64,000 nt of DNA from Planosporangium sp963837285. GTDB taxonomy: Bacteria; Actinomycetota; Actinomycetes; Mycobacteriales; Micromonosporaceae. Position 1 is the first letter of the stretch, and each line of letters opens with the position of its first letter. The stretch is taken from the NCBI GenBank assembly GCA_963837285.1, contig CAWIMS010000005.1, positions 2,418,001-2,482,000 of the forward strand. The letters are read 5' to 3'. The notes beneath the pieces were generated by a model. That model was not told the DNA's origin. It worked only from the letters and a program-made list of their open reading frames with translations, and ran no database searches. Both the position numbers and the translations under genes were made by a program. Positions 16,935 through 26,232 of the stretch are shown piece by piece.

Positions 16935-19772
16935 CTACGTATCTTTGGTCAGAGCCCCTTGGGTACGCGCCAGATGGGCCGCCTCCGCGCGATTGGCGGC
17001 GCCGAGCTTGGCGAGAATCCGGGACACGTGTACGCCCGCTGTACGCTCGCTGATCACCAGTACCTGGGCGATGTCCCGGTTGGTCCGTCCACAGGCGACC
17101 AGATCCAGCACCTCCAGTTCGCGGCGGGTCAATGTGCTCAGCGTCGGAGTGTCCAGTGTCGGACCGTGTCCGGTGGCCGCGGGCAGCGGCAGCTTGCCGC
17201 GACGGGCGACCCGCTCGGCCTCGCGGCGCAGCGGTGCCGCGCCGAGCCGCACCGCTTCGTCGTACGCGGTCCGCAGCGGCTCCTCCGCCGTTCCCGGCCG
17301 GCGCGCCCCGACCAGCGCCTCGGCGTGCCGCAGGTACGCATACGCCGCGTGGTACGGCATGCCCAGCCCGACCCAGCCGGCCGCGATCCCGTCCCAGCCG
17401 TCACGACCATCCCAACCGTGCCAGCCGTGCCATCCGCCCCGGCCGGCCGCGGTCGCTCGCGTCCGCCGTGACCTCCCCGAGGCTGGCGACGACGGACCGA
17501 GGCGGGCGGCCTCGGCCTCGCACTGGCGGCCGAGCAGATCCATCTCCGGCGACGGCGTCGACCACAACCCGATCGCCTTGTCCCTGGCCACCAGCAACTC
17601 GCTGACCACGATGGCCGCGTCGTCGAAGCGGCTCAGCCGGCCCCGGGCGAGTTGCAGGTCGGCGAGGGCGCCGAGCCCGACCGCCAGCAACCGGAGCCGG
17701 TCGCCGGGCTGCGGCACCACGTCGGGCTGGGCGAGCGCGCTCCGGCACCCGGTCACCGCCGCCCGGTACCGTCCGGCCATCCACGCCGAAACGGCCTCCG
17801 CGTACGCCAGTTCGGCCGTGACCACCGGGTCGACCAGCCCGGCCGCCGCTGCCAGGAACCCGGCGGACTGCTCGCCGCCGCGCCAGGCGTCCAGGGTCGC
17901 GCGGCACGCGAGCAGCAGGCCGCGGGTACGCGGGCCGGCCGACCCGCTGGCGCACTCCCGGTCCGCCTCGTCCCACCGGCCCAGCGCGACCAGGGCCGTG
18001 ACCAGGTTGTAGCGCAGGCTCCCGCCGACCGCGTCGGCGACGCCGTGCGCGTCCAGGGCGGCGAGTGCGCTCCCGCACACCCGGGCGCAGTCGTTGTACC
18101 GGGAGGCGTTCGCCAGCACGTACGCGTGGTTGGCGGCGACCCGGGCGATCGTCCGCACCCCGCCGTCCCGGTCAGCGTGCCGCTGGGCTGTCCGCAGCAG
18201 CGCGAGCCCGTCGTCGACCTGACCGAGCTGGACCAGGCACATGCCCTCGGTGCTGTGCGCCAACGCCAGGATGCCCGGCCCGTCGTGGACCAGCGCGGCG
18301 GCCCGGCGGCTCACCGCGGCGCCCTCCTCGTACCGGCCGATCACCAGGAGCCGGCCGGCCTCGGCGACCTCCACCGTGGCGGAGAGGATCGGGTCCCGCG
18401 CCGCCGCGGCGGCCAGCCGGGCCTCGCGCAGCGCCTCGAACGCTTCGTCGATCCGGCCGGCCGCGTACCGGTACCGGCGTACCCCGTCGAGCAGCCTGGC
18501 CCGGCCCGCCGCGTCGCCGTCGACGGTTGCGGCGAGCCCGGACCGTGCCAGTGCCAGCGCGCCGTCGAGGTCACCGGCCCAACGCAGGGCGTCGGCGGCG
18601 GCGAGCACCGTGTCGGTATCCGGATCGATCGCGATGGCATGCCGGTACGCTTGCGCCGCCTCCTGGTAGGCGTGCGCCCGGGCGGCCTCCTCGCCGGCGA
18701 TCAGCCACCGGTCGCGCGCGGGCCGGGTCTCCCCGGCGGCGGCCCAGAGACCCGCCCGCAGCGCGGCCGGCGCGGACTCCGCATCCAGCGCGGCCGCCAC
18801 CTGACGGTACAGCCGCTGATCGGGCGGCGTCTCCGCCCGGGCCACCTCACCGAGCAGTTCGTGGCGTAGCCGTACCCGATGACCGTCCACAGTGACCAGT
18901 CGGCTGTCGGCAGCCGCACGGAGACAGCGCCCACCCGCCACCGTGGCGCACAGCGTGTCGCTCGCCCACTCGCCGGCCAGCGCGACCGCCGTCAGCAGCC
19001 GGGCACCGGCGCCGCCCAGCCCGTGCACCCGCTCGGCCAGCAGGGCCCGCAGGGTCGGCGGCAACGCGGTGCCGCCGCAACGGGCCAGCTCCACGGTGAA
19101 CAGCGGATGGCCCTCGCCGCGCCGCAGTACCGCGTCGACGTCGACGCCGGGCGCACCGGCCGCGCGGGCGAGAGCCCGGGTCGCCCGCGCCGGCAACGGT
19201 CCGAGCGCCAGGGCGTGTACGTGCGCCATCACCGGCAGTTCCGCCAACCATCGCGCGGTGTCAGGCTGGTCCCGGGCGGTCAACACGACCAGCAGCGGCA
19301 GCCGGGCCGCGACCCGGACGAGCGCGTCGAGCAGGGCCCGGCTGGACGGGTCGATCCACTGCACGTCCTCGACGGTCAGGACCACGGGTCGCGCCGCGGA
19401 CCAGGCGGTGAGCTGCGCCAGTACCCGGTCGGCGAGCCAGCCGCGGGCGACGCCGGCCGGCACCGGCCCGAGGCCGGCCAGACCGGCGAGCAGGTCGCCG
19501 AACCCTCCCGCGGGCGAGCCCTGCCAGGCGGTCACGAACGGCGCGTACGCGATCTCGGCGCCCGCGTCCGGCAGGCAGGTACCGGCCAGGACCGGCGCTC
19601 CGGCCGCCCCGAACCGGACCCGGACCGCGTCGCACAGGCTGCTCTTGCCGATGCCCGCGGGACCGGTAACCACGACGACCCGTCCGCTGCCCCGCCGGCA
19701 CGCGGCGAACGCGTCGTCCAACACACGCAGCTCGTCCCCCCGCCCGAACAGCGCCACTTCGTTCGTAGCCAT
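16935..19772 (-). CDS. LAL-type LuxR-family transcriptional regulator (MalT-like)
   Basis: A large ATP-binding regulator of about 945 residues. Near the N-terminus is a P-loop (GPAGIGKSSL) with a Walker B-like VVLTVEDVQWID, followed by TPR-like helices and a C-terminal LuxR HTH (LTRRELEVLDLVACGRTNRD, then VHVSRILAKLGAANR). Such proteins usually switch on pathway genes when ATP and an effector bind. An odd Gly-Trp-His/Asp repeat (GWHGWHGWDGRDGWDG) sits about 150 residues before the HTH. The ATG at 19772 has a poor ribosome site; a GTG at 19817 is possible. The target is unknown, with the secreted cluster downstream the nearest candidate. Confidence 0.85.
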   Translation of the reverse strand: MATNEVALFGRGDELRVLDDAFAACRRGSGRVVVVTGPAGIGKSSLCDAVRVRFGAAGAPVLAGTCLPDAGAEIAYAPFVTAWQGSPAGGFGDLLAGLAGLGPVPAGVARGWLADRVLAQLTAWSAARPVVLTVEDVQWIDPSSRALLDALVRVAARLPLLVVLTARDQPDTARWLAELPVMAHVHALALGPLPARATRALARAAGAPGVDVDAVLRRGEGHPLFTVELARCGGTALPPTLRALLAERVHGLGGAGARLLTAVALAGEWASDTLCATVAGGRCLRAAADSRLVTVDGHRVRLRHELLGEVARAETPPDQRLYRQVAAALDAESAPAALRAGLWAAAGETRPARDRWLIAGEEAARAHAYQEAAQAYRHAIAIDPDTDTVLAAADALRWAGDLDGALALARSGLAATVDGDAAGRARLLDGVRRYRYAAGRIDEAFEALREARLAAAAARDPILSATVEVAEAGRLLVIGRYEEGAAVSRRAAALVHDGPGILALAHSTEGMCLVQLGQVDDGLALLRTAQRHADRDGGVRTIARVAANHAYVLANASRYNDCARVCGSALAALDAHGVADAVGGSLRYNLVTALVALGRWDEADRECASGSAGPRTRGLLLACRATLDAWRGGEQSAGFLAAAAGLVDPVVTAELAYAEAVSAWMAGRYRAAVTGCRSALAQPDVVPQPGDRLRLLAVGLGALADLQLARGRLSRFDDAAIVVSELLVARDKAIGLWSTPSPEMDLLGRQCEAEAARLGPSSPASGRSRRTRATAAGRGGWHGWHGWDGRDGWDGIAAGWVGLGMPYHAAYAYLRHAEALVGARRPGTAEEPLRTAYDEAVRLGAAPLRREAERVARRGKLPLPAATGHGPTLDTPTLSTLTRRELEVLDLVACGRTNRDIAQVLVISERTAGVHVSRILAKLGAANRAEAAHLARTQGALTKDT

Positions 19773-20044
19773 CCTTCGAGTCCTGTCGACGCCCGTGGTC
19801 GACACATGGTGGCCCACCGACCACCGGACTCATGTTGGTAATCCGACGCTGTCCCTGATCCGTCTATGCTGTCTCGGCCCTGGGCGAGCCCTTCAGCTAC
19901 AGCGTCAGCGCGACGTCAGTGGTCCGTCCTCGGTCGCCCGGAGAGCTTCCTGCTCCCGCCGGTACGCCCGGAGCACCGCCCGTGACACGACCACGCCCCC
20001 GAACAGGGAGAAGCAGCCGGCGGCGGTGGCCGATGATCGCGAGG

Positions 20045-20329
20045 CTATGGTCGGTAGACATCCCGACGGTGGTCGACGTCGACGATCGTGACAGTGCGCG
20101 CAACGTCGTCGATGCGGTAGATGATCCGGTACGTGCCGCGCCGGGCGGTGAACCGATCCTCCAACGGAGGAAGCAGCCGCTTGCCGACCCGGTACGATTC
20201 GCGGATCAGAGGTCCGGTCATGAACCCATATGCCGCAACGGCGACCGCCTCCGGCAACCGTTCGGCCAGTGCCCGGCGGACGGTCGGTGTCGTTTTCAGC
20301 TTGTACGGCTCGGCCGATGCCCCACTCAC
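20045..20329 (-). CDS. RelE/ParE-family toxin
   Basis: A 94-residue protein with the RelE/ParE fold pattern: an N-terminal helix with RALAERLPEAVAVAAYGF, then GKRLLPPLEDRFTARRGTYR and IIYRIDDVARTVTIVDVDHR, the conserved basic strand. Family members are mRNA interferases or gyrase poisons in the cytosol. The ATG at 20329 overlaps the antitoxin stop by four bases (ATGA), the usual coupling in such operons. Confidence 0.8.
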   Translation of the reverse strand: MSGASAEPYKLKTTPTVRRALAERLPEAVAVAAYGFMTGPLIRESYRVGKRLLPPLEDRFTARRGTYRIIYRIDDVARTVTIVDVDHRRDVYRP

Positions 20330-20580
20330 GCCGACGAGCGGCGTTGGCGGATAGTCTCGGCCAGATCCTCGGCGGATACCATCTCGCCCCGGGCCAACTC
20401 GGCGTCAGACTCGGCGAGCCGACGCAACGTTGCCGGATCCCGAAGAATCGACAGCGTCTCCTCCAACTGCTCCAGATCTTCGACGGACACCAGTACCGCC
20501 GACGGGCGTCCGTGGATCGTGACCGTCACCCGTTCATGGTGGTCGTGGACCCGGCCTACGAGTTCCGAAACCGCGATCAG
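20326..20580 (-). CDS. Phd/YefM-family antitoxin
   Basis: About 84 residues beginning LIAVSELVGRVHDHHERVTV, then IHGRPSAVLVSVEDLEQLEE, the Phd/YefM DNA-binding region, and an acidic tail that would wrap the toxin. It lies directly upstream of the RelE-like gene. No ATG, GTG or TTG lies just before the conserved start in this frame; the first plausible codon is a CTG at 20580. The start is therefore a rare CTG, or the 5' end is damaged. Confidence 0.7.
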   Translation of the reverse strand: MIAVSELVGRVHDHHERVTVTIHGRPSAVLVSVEDLEQLEETLSILRDPATLRRLAESDAELARGEMVSAEDLAETIRQRRSSA

Positions 20581-20590
20581 TGTCCACCCG

Positions 20591-21511
20591 TCAGGCCACC
20601 CGGCCGCAGCACTTCTTGTACTTGCCACCCGAACCACACCAACACGGCCCGTTTCGTGGTGGTGGCCAAGCGATAACACGCTCCTCGGCGACCGTACCGG
20701 CATACCGCGCCTTGACCTCCGAATCGGTCGGCGAGGCACCGACCTCCTCAGCGAACCGGCACAGCTGCGAAACGATCGCTGGAACCACCCGGATCGCAGG
20801 CACACCACTGGCGGCCAACTCACGCCAACGCCGCTCCGCCGCCGGGTAGTACTCCTCGTCAGGCGCCGCGTACTCCGCCGGCCACCGACGACGGGCCTCG
20901 GCACGCTCACCTCGCTGGAACACCAGCATTCGGACCTGTGCCGGCGTCCGACCGGACTCCAGGTGATCGCGCAGATCCTCGACGTCGACCGGTTGTCGCT
21001 GAAGCGGTGCCAGCGGGGCGATCTCATCGGTGGCGTCGGCCGGCAGCCCCAGCCGACGCCGTACCTCGCGCCGCCCACGGAGCATGACCGAAGACACCTG
21101 CATCCACCCCTCGGGTCCCCGCAACACCTCAAGATCCTCAGGGTCGAGCCGCATTACTGCCCGGTCATACCAGCGCAGCGCACCGCCAAGGTCGCCACGC
21201 TCGGCCAGCAACTCCGCTGCGAACGTGCAAGACCCCTCGGTCAGCGCCGCGTCGTGAGCCAGCCGCTCCAACTCGGCGTACGCCTCGTCAACGTGGCCGT
21301 CCTCGAAATAGCTCTCCGCAAGCGTGAACCGGGCCGAGCAGCCGTCCTCACCACCCTCGCGGATCACCCGTGCCAGCAACTCCCTCGCCCGGTCGCTCCG
21401 GCCCGCCATACGCCACGCCTCGGCGGCCTCCAGCAGGATCTCGCCGCGCTCATCCGGGTACTCCTCGGCCTCAGCCTCAAGAGCAGCCGCCTCATCAGCC
21501 GTCGTCACCAC
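20591..21511 (-). CDS. SEC-C zinc-motif protein with TPR-like helices
   Basis: About 306 residues from a GTG at 21511 (a TTG at 21586 is the upstream alternative). The N-terminal two thirds are helix pairs of TPR type (AWRMAGRSDRARELLARVIR, LAERGDLGGALRWYDRAVM). The extreme C-terminus is a SEC-C motif (CWCGSGGKYKKCCGR) that binds zinc, as in SecA tails. Such proteins are widespread and mostly uncharacterised. The stop lies ten bases before the antitoxin start, so the three genes may be co-transcribed. Confidence 0.7.
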   Translation of the reverse strand: MVTTADEAAALEAEAEEYPDERGEILLEAAEAWRMAGRSDRARELLARVIREGGEDGCSARFTLAESYFEDGHVDEAYAELERLAHDAALTEGSCTFAAELLAERGDLGGALRWYDRAVMRLDPEDLEVLRGPEGWMQVSSVMLRGRREVRRRLGLPADATDEIAPLAPLQRQPVDVEDLRDHLESGRTPAQVRMLVFQRGERAEARRRWPAEYAAPDEEYYPAAERRWRELAASGVPAIRVVPAIVSQLCRFAEEVGASPTDSEVKARYAGTVAEERVIAWPPPRNGPCWCGSGGKYKKCCGRVA

Positions 21512-21760
21512 GACCGAGACCGTACCCGTCCGGCTGAGAACGACACCGCCACACACCACCGGAGAGCCGGTTCGCACAATGCCCAAACGAGGATCACAAA
21601 GGCACTGCTCAGCACCGTCGTGGACCTGAGGTTACAGCATACGAACCGCTACACCGCCGTCGTGACCTCCAGTTTCGTACTCCCGCTCGCCCGTGAGCGC
21701 CGCTCGTGAGCAACGGAACCCACATCAGCAATCCACGAGTATGGATACTCAGGGCTCGCG

Positions 21761-21790
21761 GAACGGCACAGAACGGCACAGAACGGCACG
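21761..21790 (+). repeat. Three-copy 10-bp repeat
   Basis: GAACGGCACA occurs three times in a row (last copy ending in G) in the gap between the SEC-C gene and the response-regulator gene. Nothing else is recognisable between 21587 and 21830. Confidence 0.8.
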
Positions 21791-21830
21791 GCCTGATGTT
21801 CACCCATGCCTGCGTGAAGCGCGGGCTTGG

Positions 21831-22490
21831 CTAGCCGCCCGGACGGATGAGGCCGGTCTCGTATGCCAGCACCACGGCCTGCACGCGGTCACGCAGGCCC
21901 AGCTTGCCCAGCAGGTGGCTGACGTGCGTTTTGACCGTGCCCTCGGAGAGAAACAACTGTCCTGCGATCTCGGCGTTGGACAGGCCGCGTGCCATCAGCG
22001 CCAGCACCTCCCGCTCCCGCTCGGTGAGCACCGCCAGCCGCTGCTCGGCGTGCTCGTCGGGCAGTCGGCCCGAGTCGAGGAAGCGCTCGATGAGCCGGCG
22101 GGTGGCGCTGGGCGCGACGACGGCGTCGCCGGCGACCACGGCCCGGATGGCCGAGACCAGGTCGGCGGCGAGCGCGTCCTTGAGCAGGAAGCCGCTGGCG
22201 CCGGCGCGCAGCCCGGCGTACACGTACTCGTCGAGGTCGAAGGTGGTGAGGACCAGCACCCGTGGTGGTTGCGGCTGGGCGCGGATGCGGCGGGTCGCAT
22301 CGATCCCGTCGAGGTTGGGCATCCGTATGTCCATCAGCACCACGTCCGGGTGCAGTTCCGCGCTGCGGACCACCGCCTCGCCCCCGTCGCCGGCCTCACC
22401 GACAACGTCGAAGCCACCGGCGTCCTCCAGGATGGTGCGCAGCCCGGTGCGCACCAGCACCTGGTCGTCGGCGAGCAGGACCCGGATCAT
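21831..22490 (-). CDS. NarL/FixJ-type response regulator
   Basis: A 219-residue two-component regulator: receiver domain starting MIRVLLADDQVLVRTGL with the phosphoacceptor Asp in DVVLMDIRMPNLDG, then a LuxR HTH (LTEREREVLALMARGLSNAE, VKTHVSHLLGKLGLRDR). The ATG at 22490 overlaps the kinase stop by four bases, so it is translated with the kinase. It probably activates the adjacent divergent efflux operon in response to a cell-envelope signal, a common pairing but inferred here. Confidence 0.9.
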   Translation of the reverse strand: MIRVLLADDQVLVRTGLRTILEDAGGFDVVGEAGDGGEAVVRSAELHPDVVLMDIRMPNLDGIDATRRIRAQPQPPRVLVLTTFDLDEYVYAGLRAGASGFLLKDALAADLVSAIRAVVAGDAVVAPSATRRLIERFLDSGRLPDEHAEQRLAVLTEREREVLALMARGLSNAEIAGQLFLSEGTVKTHVSHLLGKLGLRDRVQAVVLAYETGLIRPGG

Positions 22491-23701
22491 GCCGGCTCCG
22501 GCAGCCGCTGCGCCGGCTCGTCCGTCAGTGGCAGTTGTGCGCGCACCTGGAAGCCACCGTCGGGCGCGTCGCCGAAGGTGACCGTACCGCCGAGCATCGC
22601 GACCCGCTCCCGCATGCCGCGCAGCCCGTTGCCCCGGCGCTCGTCCGGCTCGCCGCCGGCGCCGCGCCCAGTGTCCCGTACCGTCAAGTCGACCTCGTTT
22701 GCTCCACGGTGGAGGGTGACGTCCACCGTGGCCCCGGGACCGGCGTGCCTGAGCGCGTTGGTCAGCGCCTCCTGGACGATCCGGTATCCGCACAGCCCGA
22801 CTCCGGGCGACACCGCCCCGGCATCGCCGTCGATCCGCAGCGACACCAGCAGGCCCGCGGCGCGTACCCGCTCGACCAGCCCGGGCAGGTCAGGCAGCCC
22901 GGGCAGCGGCGCCAGTTCCGGGCCTTCCGGCCGGGTCAGCCCGAGCAGCCGGCGCATCTCGGCCAGCGAGTCCCGCCCGGTGGCCACGATCGAGGCGAGC
23001 GCGGCCCTTGCGGTGGCTGGCCGCTTCTCCATCGCGCCGGCCGCGGCCTGCGCCTGGATGACCACAATGGACAGTCCATGCGCCACCACGTCGTGCAGGT
23101 CCCGGGCAATCCGGGCCCGCTCGGCCGCGGTGGCGAGCTCGGCTTGCCGGTGCCGGTCGCGTTCCAGGTCCCGGGCGCGGGCGGTGACCTGCTCCAGGTA
23201 CAGCCGACGGGTGCGCGCCCGGTCCCCGACCAGCCAGGCCACCGCCATCGCCACCGGCAGAAGCAACGACGCGTCGCGCCAGGGACCGAAGTAGATGGCA
23301 GGCATCGCCGACAGCTTGGGCAGCAGCGCGCCGCCGACCGAGACGGCGAGCGCGGCGTAGGAGAGCAGGCGGCGCAGCGGGGCGTTCGCGACCGTGTAGA
23401 GCGCGATCGGGGCGGCGGCGTCCAGCGGCATCACGCCGGGGCGCTCGGAGGCGACGTGTGCCAGGGCCATCCCGCCGGTAGCGGCCAGCGCGACCAGCGG
23501 GAGCCGGCGGCGCAGCACCAGCGCCGCCATGCCCACCACCGTCGCCACCCACCACCGGGCCAGGTCCGCATGCCAGGCCGCCTCGCCGTACTTGATCAGC
23601 AGCTTCGGGTTCGCGGCGAACAGCGATCGGGAGGTCACGTATGTCGCCAGGCCGAGTGCCGCGACGATGCCGGCGTCCATGGTCAGCCGGCGCAGGGTCA
23701 T
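22487..23701 (-). CDS. Membrane sensor histidine kinase (HisKA_3 type)
   Basis: A 404-residue kinase. The N-terminal 150 residues form several hydrophobic helices, followed by a coiled linker, the dimerisation box with the phosphorylated His (RIARDLHDVVAHGLSIVVIQ) and a HATPase domain (IVQEALTNALRHAGPG, VRDTGRGAGG, GNGLRGMRERV). It lies upstream of its response regulator and is divergent from the lipoprotein/MacAB genes at 23832. The ATG at 23701 fits the first membrane segment, although no strong ribosome site is visible. Confidence 0.9.
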   Translation of the reverse strand: MTLRRLTMDAGIVAALGLATYVTSRSLFAANPKLLIKYGEAAWHADLARWWVATVVGMAALVLRRRLPLVALAATGGMALAHVASERPGVMPLDAAAPIALYTVANAPLRRLLSYAALAVSVGGALLPKLSAMPAIYFGPWRDASLLLPVAMAVAWLVGDRARTRRLYLEQVTARARDLERDRHRQAELATAAERARIARDLHDVVAHGLSIVVIQAQAAAGAMEKRPATARAALASIVATGRDSLAEMRRLLGLTRPEGPELAPLPGLPDLPGLVERVRAAGLLVSLRIDGDAGAVSPGVGLCGYRIVQEALTNALRHAGPGATVDVTLHRGANEVDLTVRDTGRGAGGEPDERRGNGLRGMRERVAMLGGTVTFGDAPDGGFQVRAQLPLTDEPAQRLPEPA

Positions 23702-23831
23702 GACCGCAGGGTACGGGCACTGCCCGGCCCGGGCATCTGCCTGGCGGGGTACCCGTGCTCCATCGCCCGAGGTAACTCGGACGCATCCCCCGGCAGACGA
23801 CAGCATGCCGCCGGTCGGCCACCGTCATGGC

Positions 23832-24461
23832 ATGACGCCACCACGCTTCCTCCCGGCCGCGGCGCTGCTGATCGCCGCGGCGGCGCTCGCCCTCGCCGGC
23901 TGCACCGCCGGTACTGGCGGCGGCACTGGCGACGCCGTCGGGTCGGGCGCGCAGGCTGCTTCCGCGACGGGCACGGCGAACCCGAGGCCGAGCGCCACCG
24001 GCAGCTACCAGGACCAGGTGATGGCCTGGGGCCGGCAGTTCGCCGCCTGCGTCCGCTCGCACGGCATGCCCACCTTCCCCGACCCGGCGTACCCGTCAGG
24101 CGCTCAGCCCAGCGGTTTGACCTGGGGCTTTGCCTTGTTCGCCAGTGTCGACAAGCCCACCCTGGGTCAGGCCGCCAACGGTGCCTGCGCTGATGTCGCC
24201 AGGCAGATGCCACCGGCGCCGGACGCCCTCCGCCCACCCAACGCCACGGTACTGGCGCACATGCGCCAGTTCGCCCAGTGCATGCGCCAGCACGGCATGT
24301 CCGACTTCCCCGACCCGAAGGCCGACGGCACCTTCGCGATCGCGAACACACCATACGAGGCGCTCTCGAACCTGTCCCCCGAGCATCCCTCACAGGCGGT
24401 GGCAGATGCCGACCACGCCTGTCGCCAGTACAGCCAGGACTGGGACATCCGGGCCTCATGA
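23832..24461 (+). CDS. Lipoprotein with two CxxxHGxxxFPDP motifs, efflux-operon member
   Basis: A 209-residue lipoprotein (lipobox LAGC after a clear signal peptide). Two internal copies of one motif are visible, CVRSHGMPTFPDP and CMRQHGMSDFPDP, which suggests a duplicated domain. Proteins of this type regularly precede MacA/MacB-like genes in actinobacteria. The stop overlaps the next ATG (ATGA). Its role in the exporter, such as substrate capture outside the membrane, is inferred. Confidence 0.75.
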   Translation: MTPPRFLPAAALLIAAAALALAGCTAGTGGGTGDAVGSGAQAASATGTANPRPSATGSYQDQVMAWGRQFAACVRSHGMPTFPDPAYPSGAQPSGLTWGFALFASVDKPTLGQAANGACADVARQMPPAPDALRPPNATVLAHMRQFAQCMRQHGMSDFPDPKADGTFAIANTPYEALSNLSPEHPSQAVADADHACRQYSQDWDIRAS

Positions 24462-25543
24462 AGAAGGCACGGACCTTCGGGGCGGGAGCCGGCGTGGTAG
24501 CGATCGGGGCGGCCACGTGGCTCGCGGTCAACTCCAGCGGCCAGCCAGCGGCCCCCGCCGCCCCGGCGGTCTCCACCACCACCGCACCGGTCACCCGCGG
24601 CGACGCCAGCAACCGGGTGGAGATCGCGGGCAGCCTCGGCTACGACGGCACGTACCAGGTGCGCAACCAGCTCCCACCGGGGATCCTCACCGCGGTCGCC
24701 GGGCCCGGCGCGGTGGTCTCCCGGGGCGGGCAGCTGTTCGCCGTCTCAGATACCTCCGCCCGGCTGCTCTACGGCGCGGAACCCGCCTACCGCGACTTCA
24801 CCGCCGGGATGGCCGACGGACCGGACGTGCGGGAGCTGGAGCAGAACCTGACCGCGCTCGGCTACCGCCCGGGCACGGTGGACAACCATTTCAGCGCCGC
24901 CACCGCCACGGCGGTGCGCCGCTGGCAGGCCGCGCGGGGGCTACCCGTAGCGCAGCGCACCGGCCGGCTGCGGCTGGGCGAGGTCGTCGTCCTGCCCTCG
25001 GCGGTACGGGTCGGCCAGGACACGGCCGGCCCGGGTGACTCGGTCGGTCCGGGCGCGCCGGTGCTGTCCGGTACCTCCACCACCCAGGTGGTGACCGCGC
25101 CGATCAACGCCGACCAGCGGTACCTGGTGCACGTCGGCGACCAGGTGCAGGTGACGCTGCCCACCGGCGCGCCTGTGCCGGGCACCATCCTGCGCATCGG
25201 GCGGGTGGCGACCACGCCGGAGGGCGGCAACGGCCCTGGCGGTAACAACCCGGCCACGGTACCGGTCACCATCTCGCTGAGCCTGCCACCCGACGTGGGG
25301 GACCTGGACCAGGCGCCGGCACGGGTGTCGATCACGGTCGAGGTACACCACGGCGTGCTGCTGGTACCGGTCACCGCGCTGCTGGCCAGGCCCGGCGGCG
25401 GGTACCAGGTGCGGATGCTCACCGGCGGCATCGCGCAGCTGGTCGATGTGCGGCCCGGGCTGTACGACGACGCCAGCGGCGAGGTGGAGGTCAGCGGCGC
25501 TGGGCTGGCCGAGGGCATAGCGGTGGAGGTACCCGCGACATGA
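24458..25543 (+). CDS. MacA-like membrane-fusion protein with a peptidoglycan-binding domain
   Basis: A 361-residue protein with one N-terminal membrane anchor, a barrel-sandwich/HlyD-like scaffold and an inserted PG_binding_1-like module (DVRELEQNLTALGYRPGTVD then VRRWQAARGLP). The C-terminal part has the beta-barrel pattern of periplasmic adaptors (VLLVPVTALLARPGGGYQV). In Gram-positive bacteria such proteins link an ABC transporter to the wall. It is overlapped at both ends by its operon neighbours. Confidence 0.8.
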   Translation: MKKARTFGAGAGVVAIGAATWLAVNSSGQPAAPAAPAVSTTTAPVTRGDASNRVEIAGSLGYDGTYQVRNQLPPGILTAVAGPGAVVSRGGQLFAVSDTSARLLYGAEPAYRDFTAGMADGPDVRELEQNLTALGYRPGTVDNHFSAATATAVRRWQAARGLPVAQRTGRLRLGEVVVLPSAVRVGQDTAGPGDSVGPGAPVLSGTSTTQVVTAPINADQRYLVHVGDQVQVTLPTGAPVPGTILRIGRVATTPEGGNGPGGNNPATVPVTISLSLPPDVGDLDQAPARVSITVEVHHGVLLVPVTALLARPGGGYQVRMLTGGIAQLVDVRPGLYDDASGEVEVSGAGLAEGIAVEVPAT

Positions 25544-26232
25544 GTCCCGTACTGGAACTGACGGGCGCCACCAAGACCTACCCCGGCACCCCGCCGGTGC
25601 CGTCGCTGCGCGGTGTCGACCTGACCATCCACAGCGGAGAGCTGGTGGCCGTGGTCGGCCCGTCCGGCTCCGGCAAGACCACACTGCTCAACCTCGCCGC
25701 CGGTCTGGACCGGCCCAGCTCGGGCAGCGTACGCATCGCCGGCCACGCCATCGAGAAGCTCTCCGACCGCCGCCTGGCCGGCCTGCGCGCCCACTACCTG
25801 GGCGTCGTCTTCCAGCAGTTCTTCCTGCTCGACCACTTGTCCACGGTCGAGAACGTGGCGGCCGGGCTGCTCTACCGGGGAGTACCGGGAGCGCACCGCC
25901 GGCAGGCCGCAGCCAGCACACTGGACCGGGTCGGGCTCGGCCACCGGCTGGGACACCAGGCGGGCAAGCTCTCCGGCGGGGAACGCCAGCGGGTGGCCAT
26001 CGCCCGCGCCCTGGTCGGTCGGCCCGCGGTGCTGCTCGCCGACGAGCCCACCGGCAACCTGGACATCGCCACCGGCGCGGAGATCCTGGCACTGCTGCGC
26101 GACCTGAACACCGAGGGCACCACCATGGTAGTGGTCACCCACGACGTGCAGGTGGCGGCCGCGACCCAGCGGCGCATCGAGCTGCGCGACGGCCGGATCG
26201 TGCGCGACAGCACGGCGGTGGCCGATGGCTAG
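25540..26232 (+). CDS. MacB/LolD-type ABC transporter ATPase
   Basis: A 230-residue nucleotide-binding subunit with Walker A (GPSGSGKTT), Q-loop (VVFQQFFLLDHLS), signature (LSGGERQRVAIARAL), Walker B (VLLADEPTGNLD) and H-loop (VVTHD). It belongs to the mechanotransmission exporters that move peptides or antibiotics rather than importers. Starts within the upstream stop (ATGA) and overlaps the permease gene by eight bases. Confidence 0.92.
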   Translation: MSPVLELTGATKTYPGTPPVPSLRGVDLTIHSGELVAVVGPSGSGKTTLLNLAAGLDRPSSGSVRIAGHAIEKLSDRRLAGLRAHYLGVVFQQFFLLDHLSTVENVAAGLLYRGVPGAHRRQAAASTLDRVGLGHRLGHQAGKLSGGERQRVAIARALVGRPAVLLADEPTGNLDIATGAEILALLRDLNTEGTTMVVVTHDVQVAAATQRRIELRDGRIVRDSTAVADG

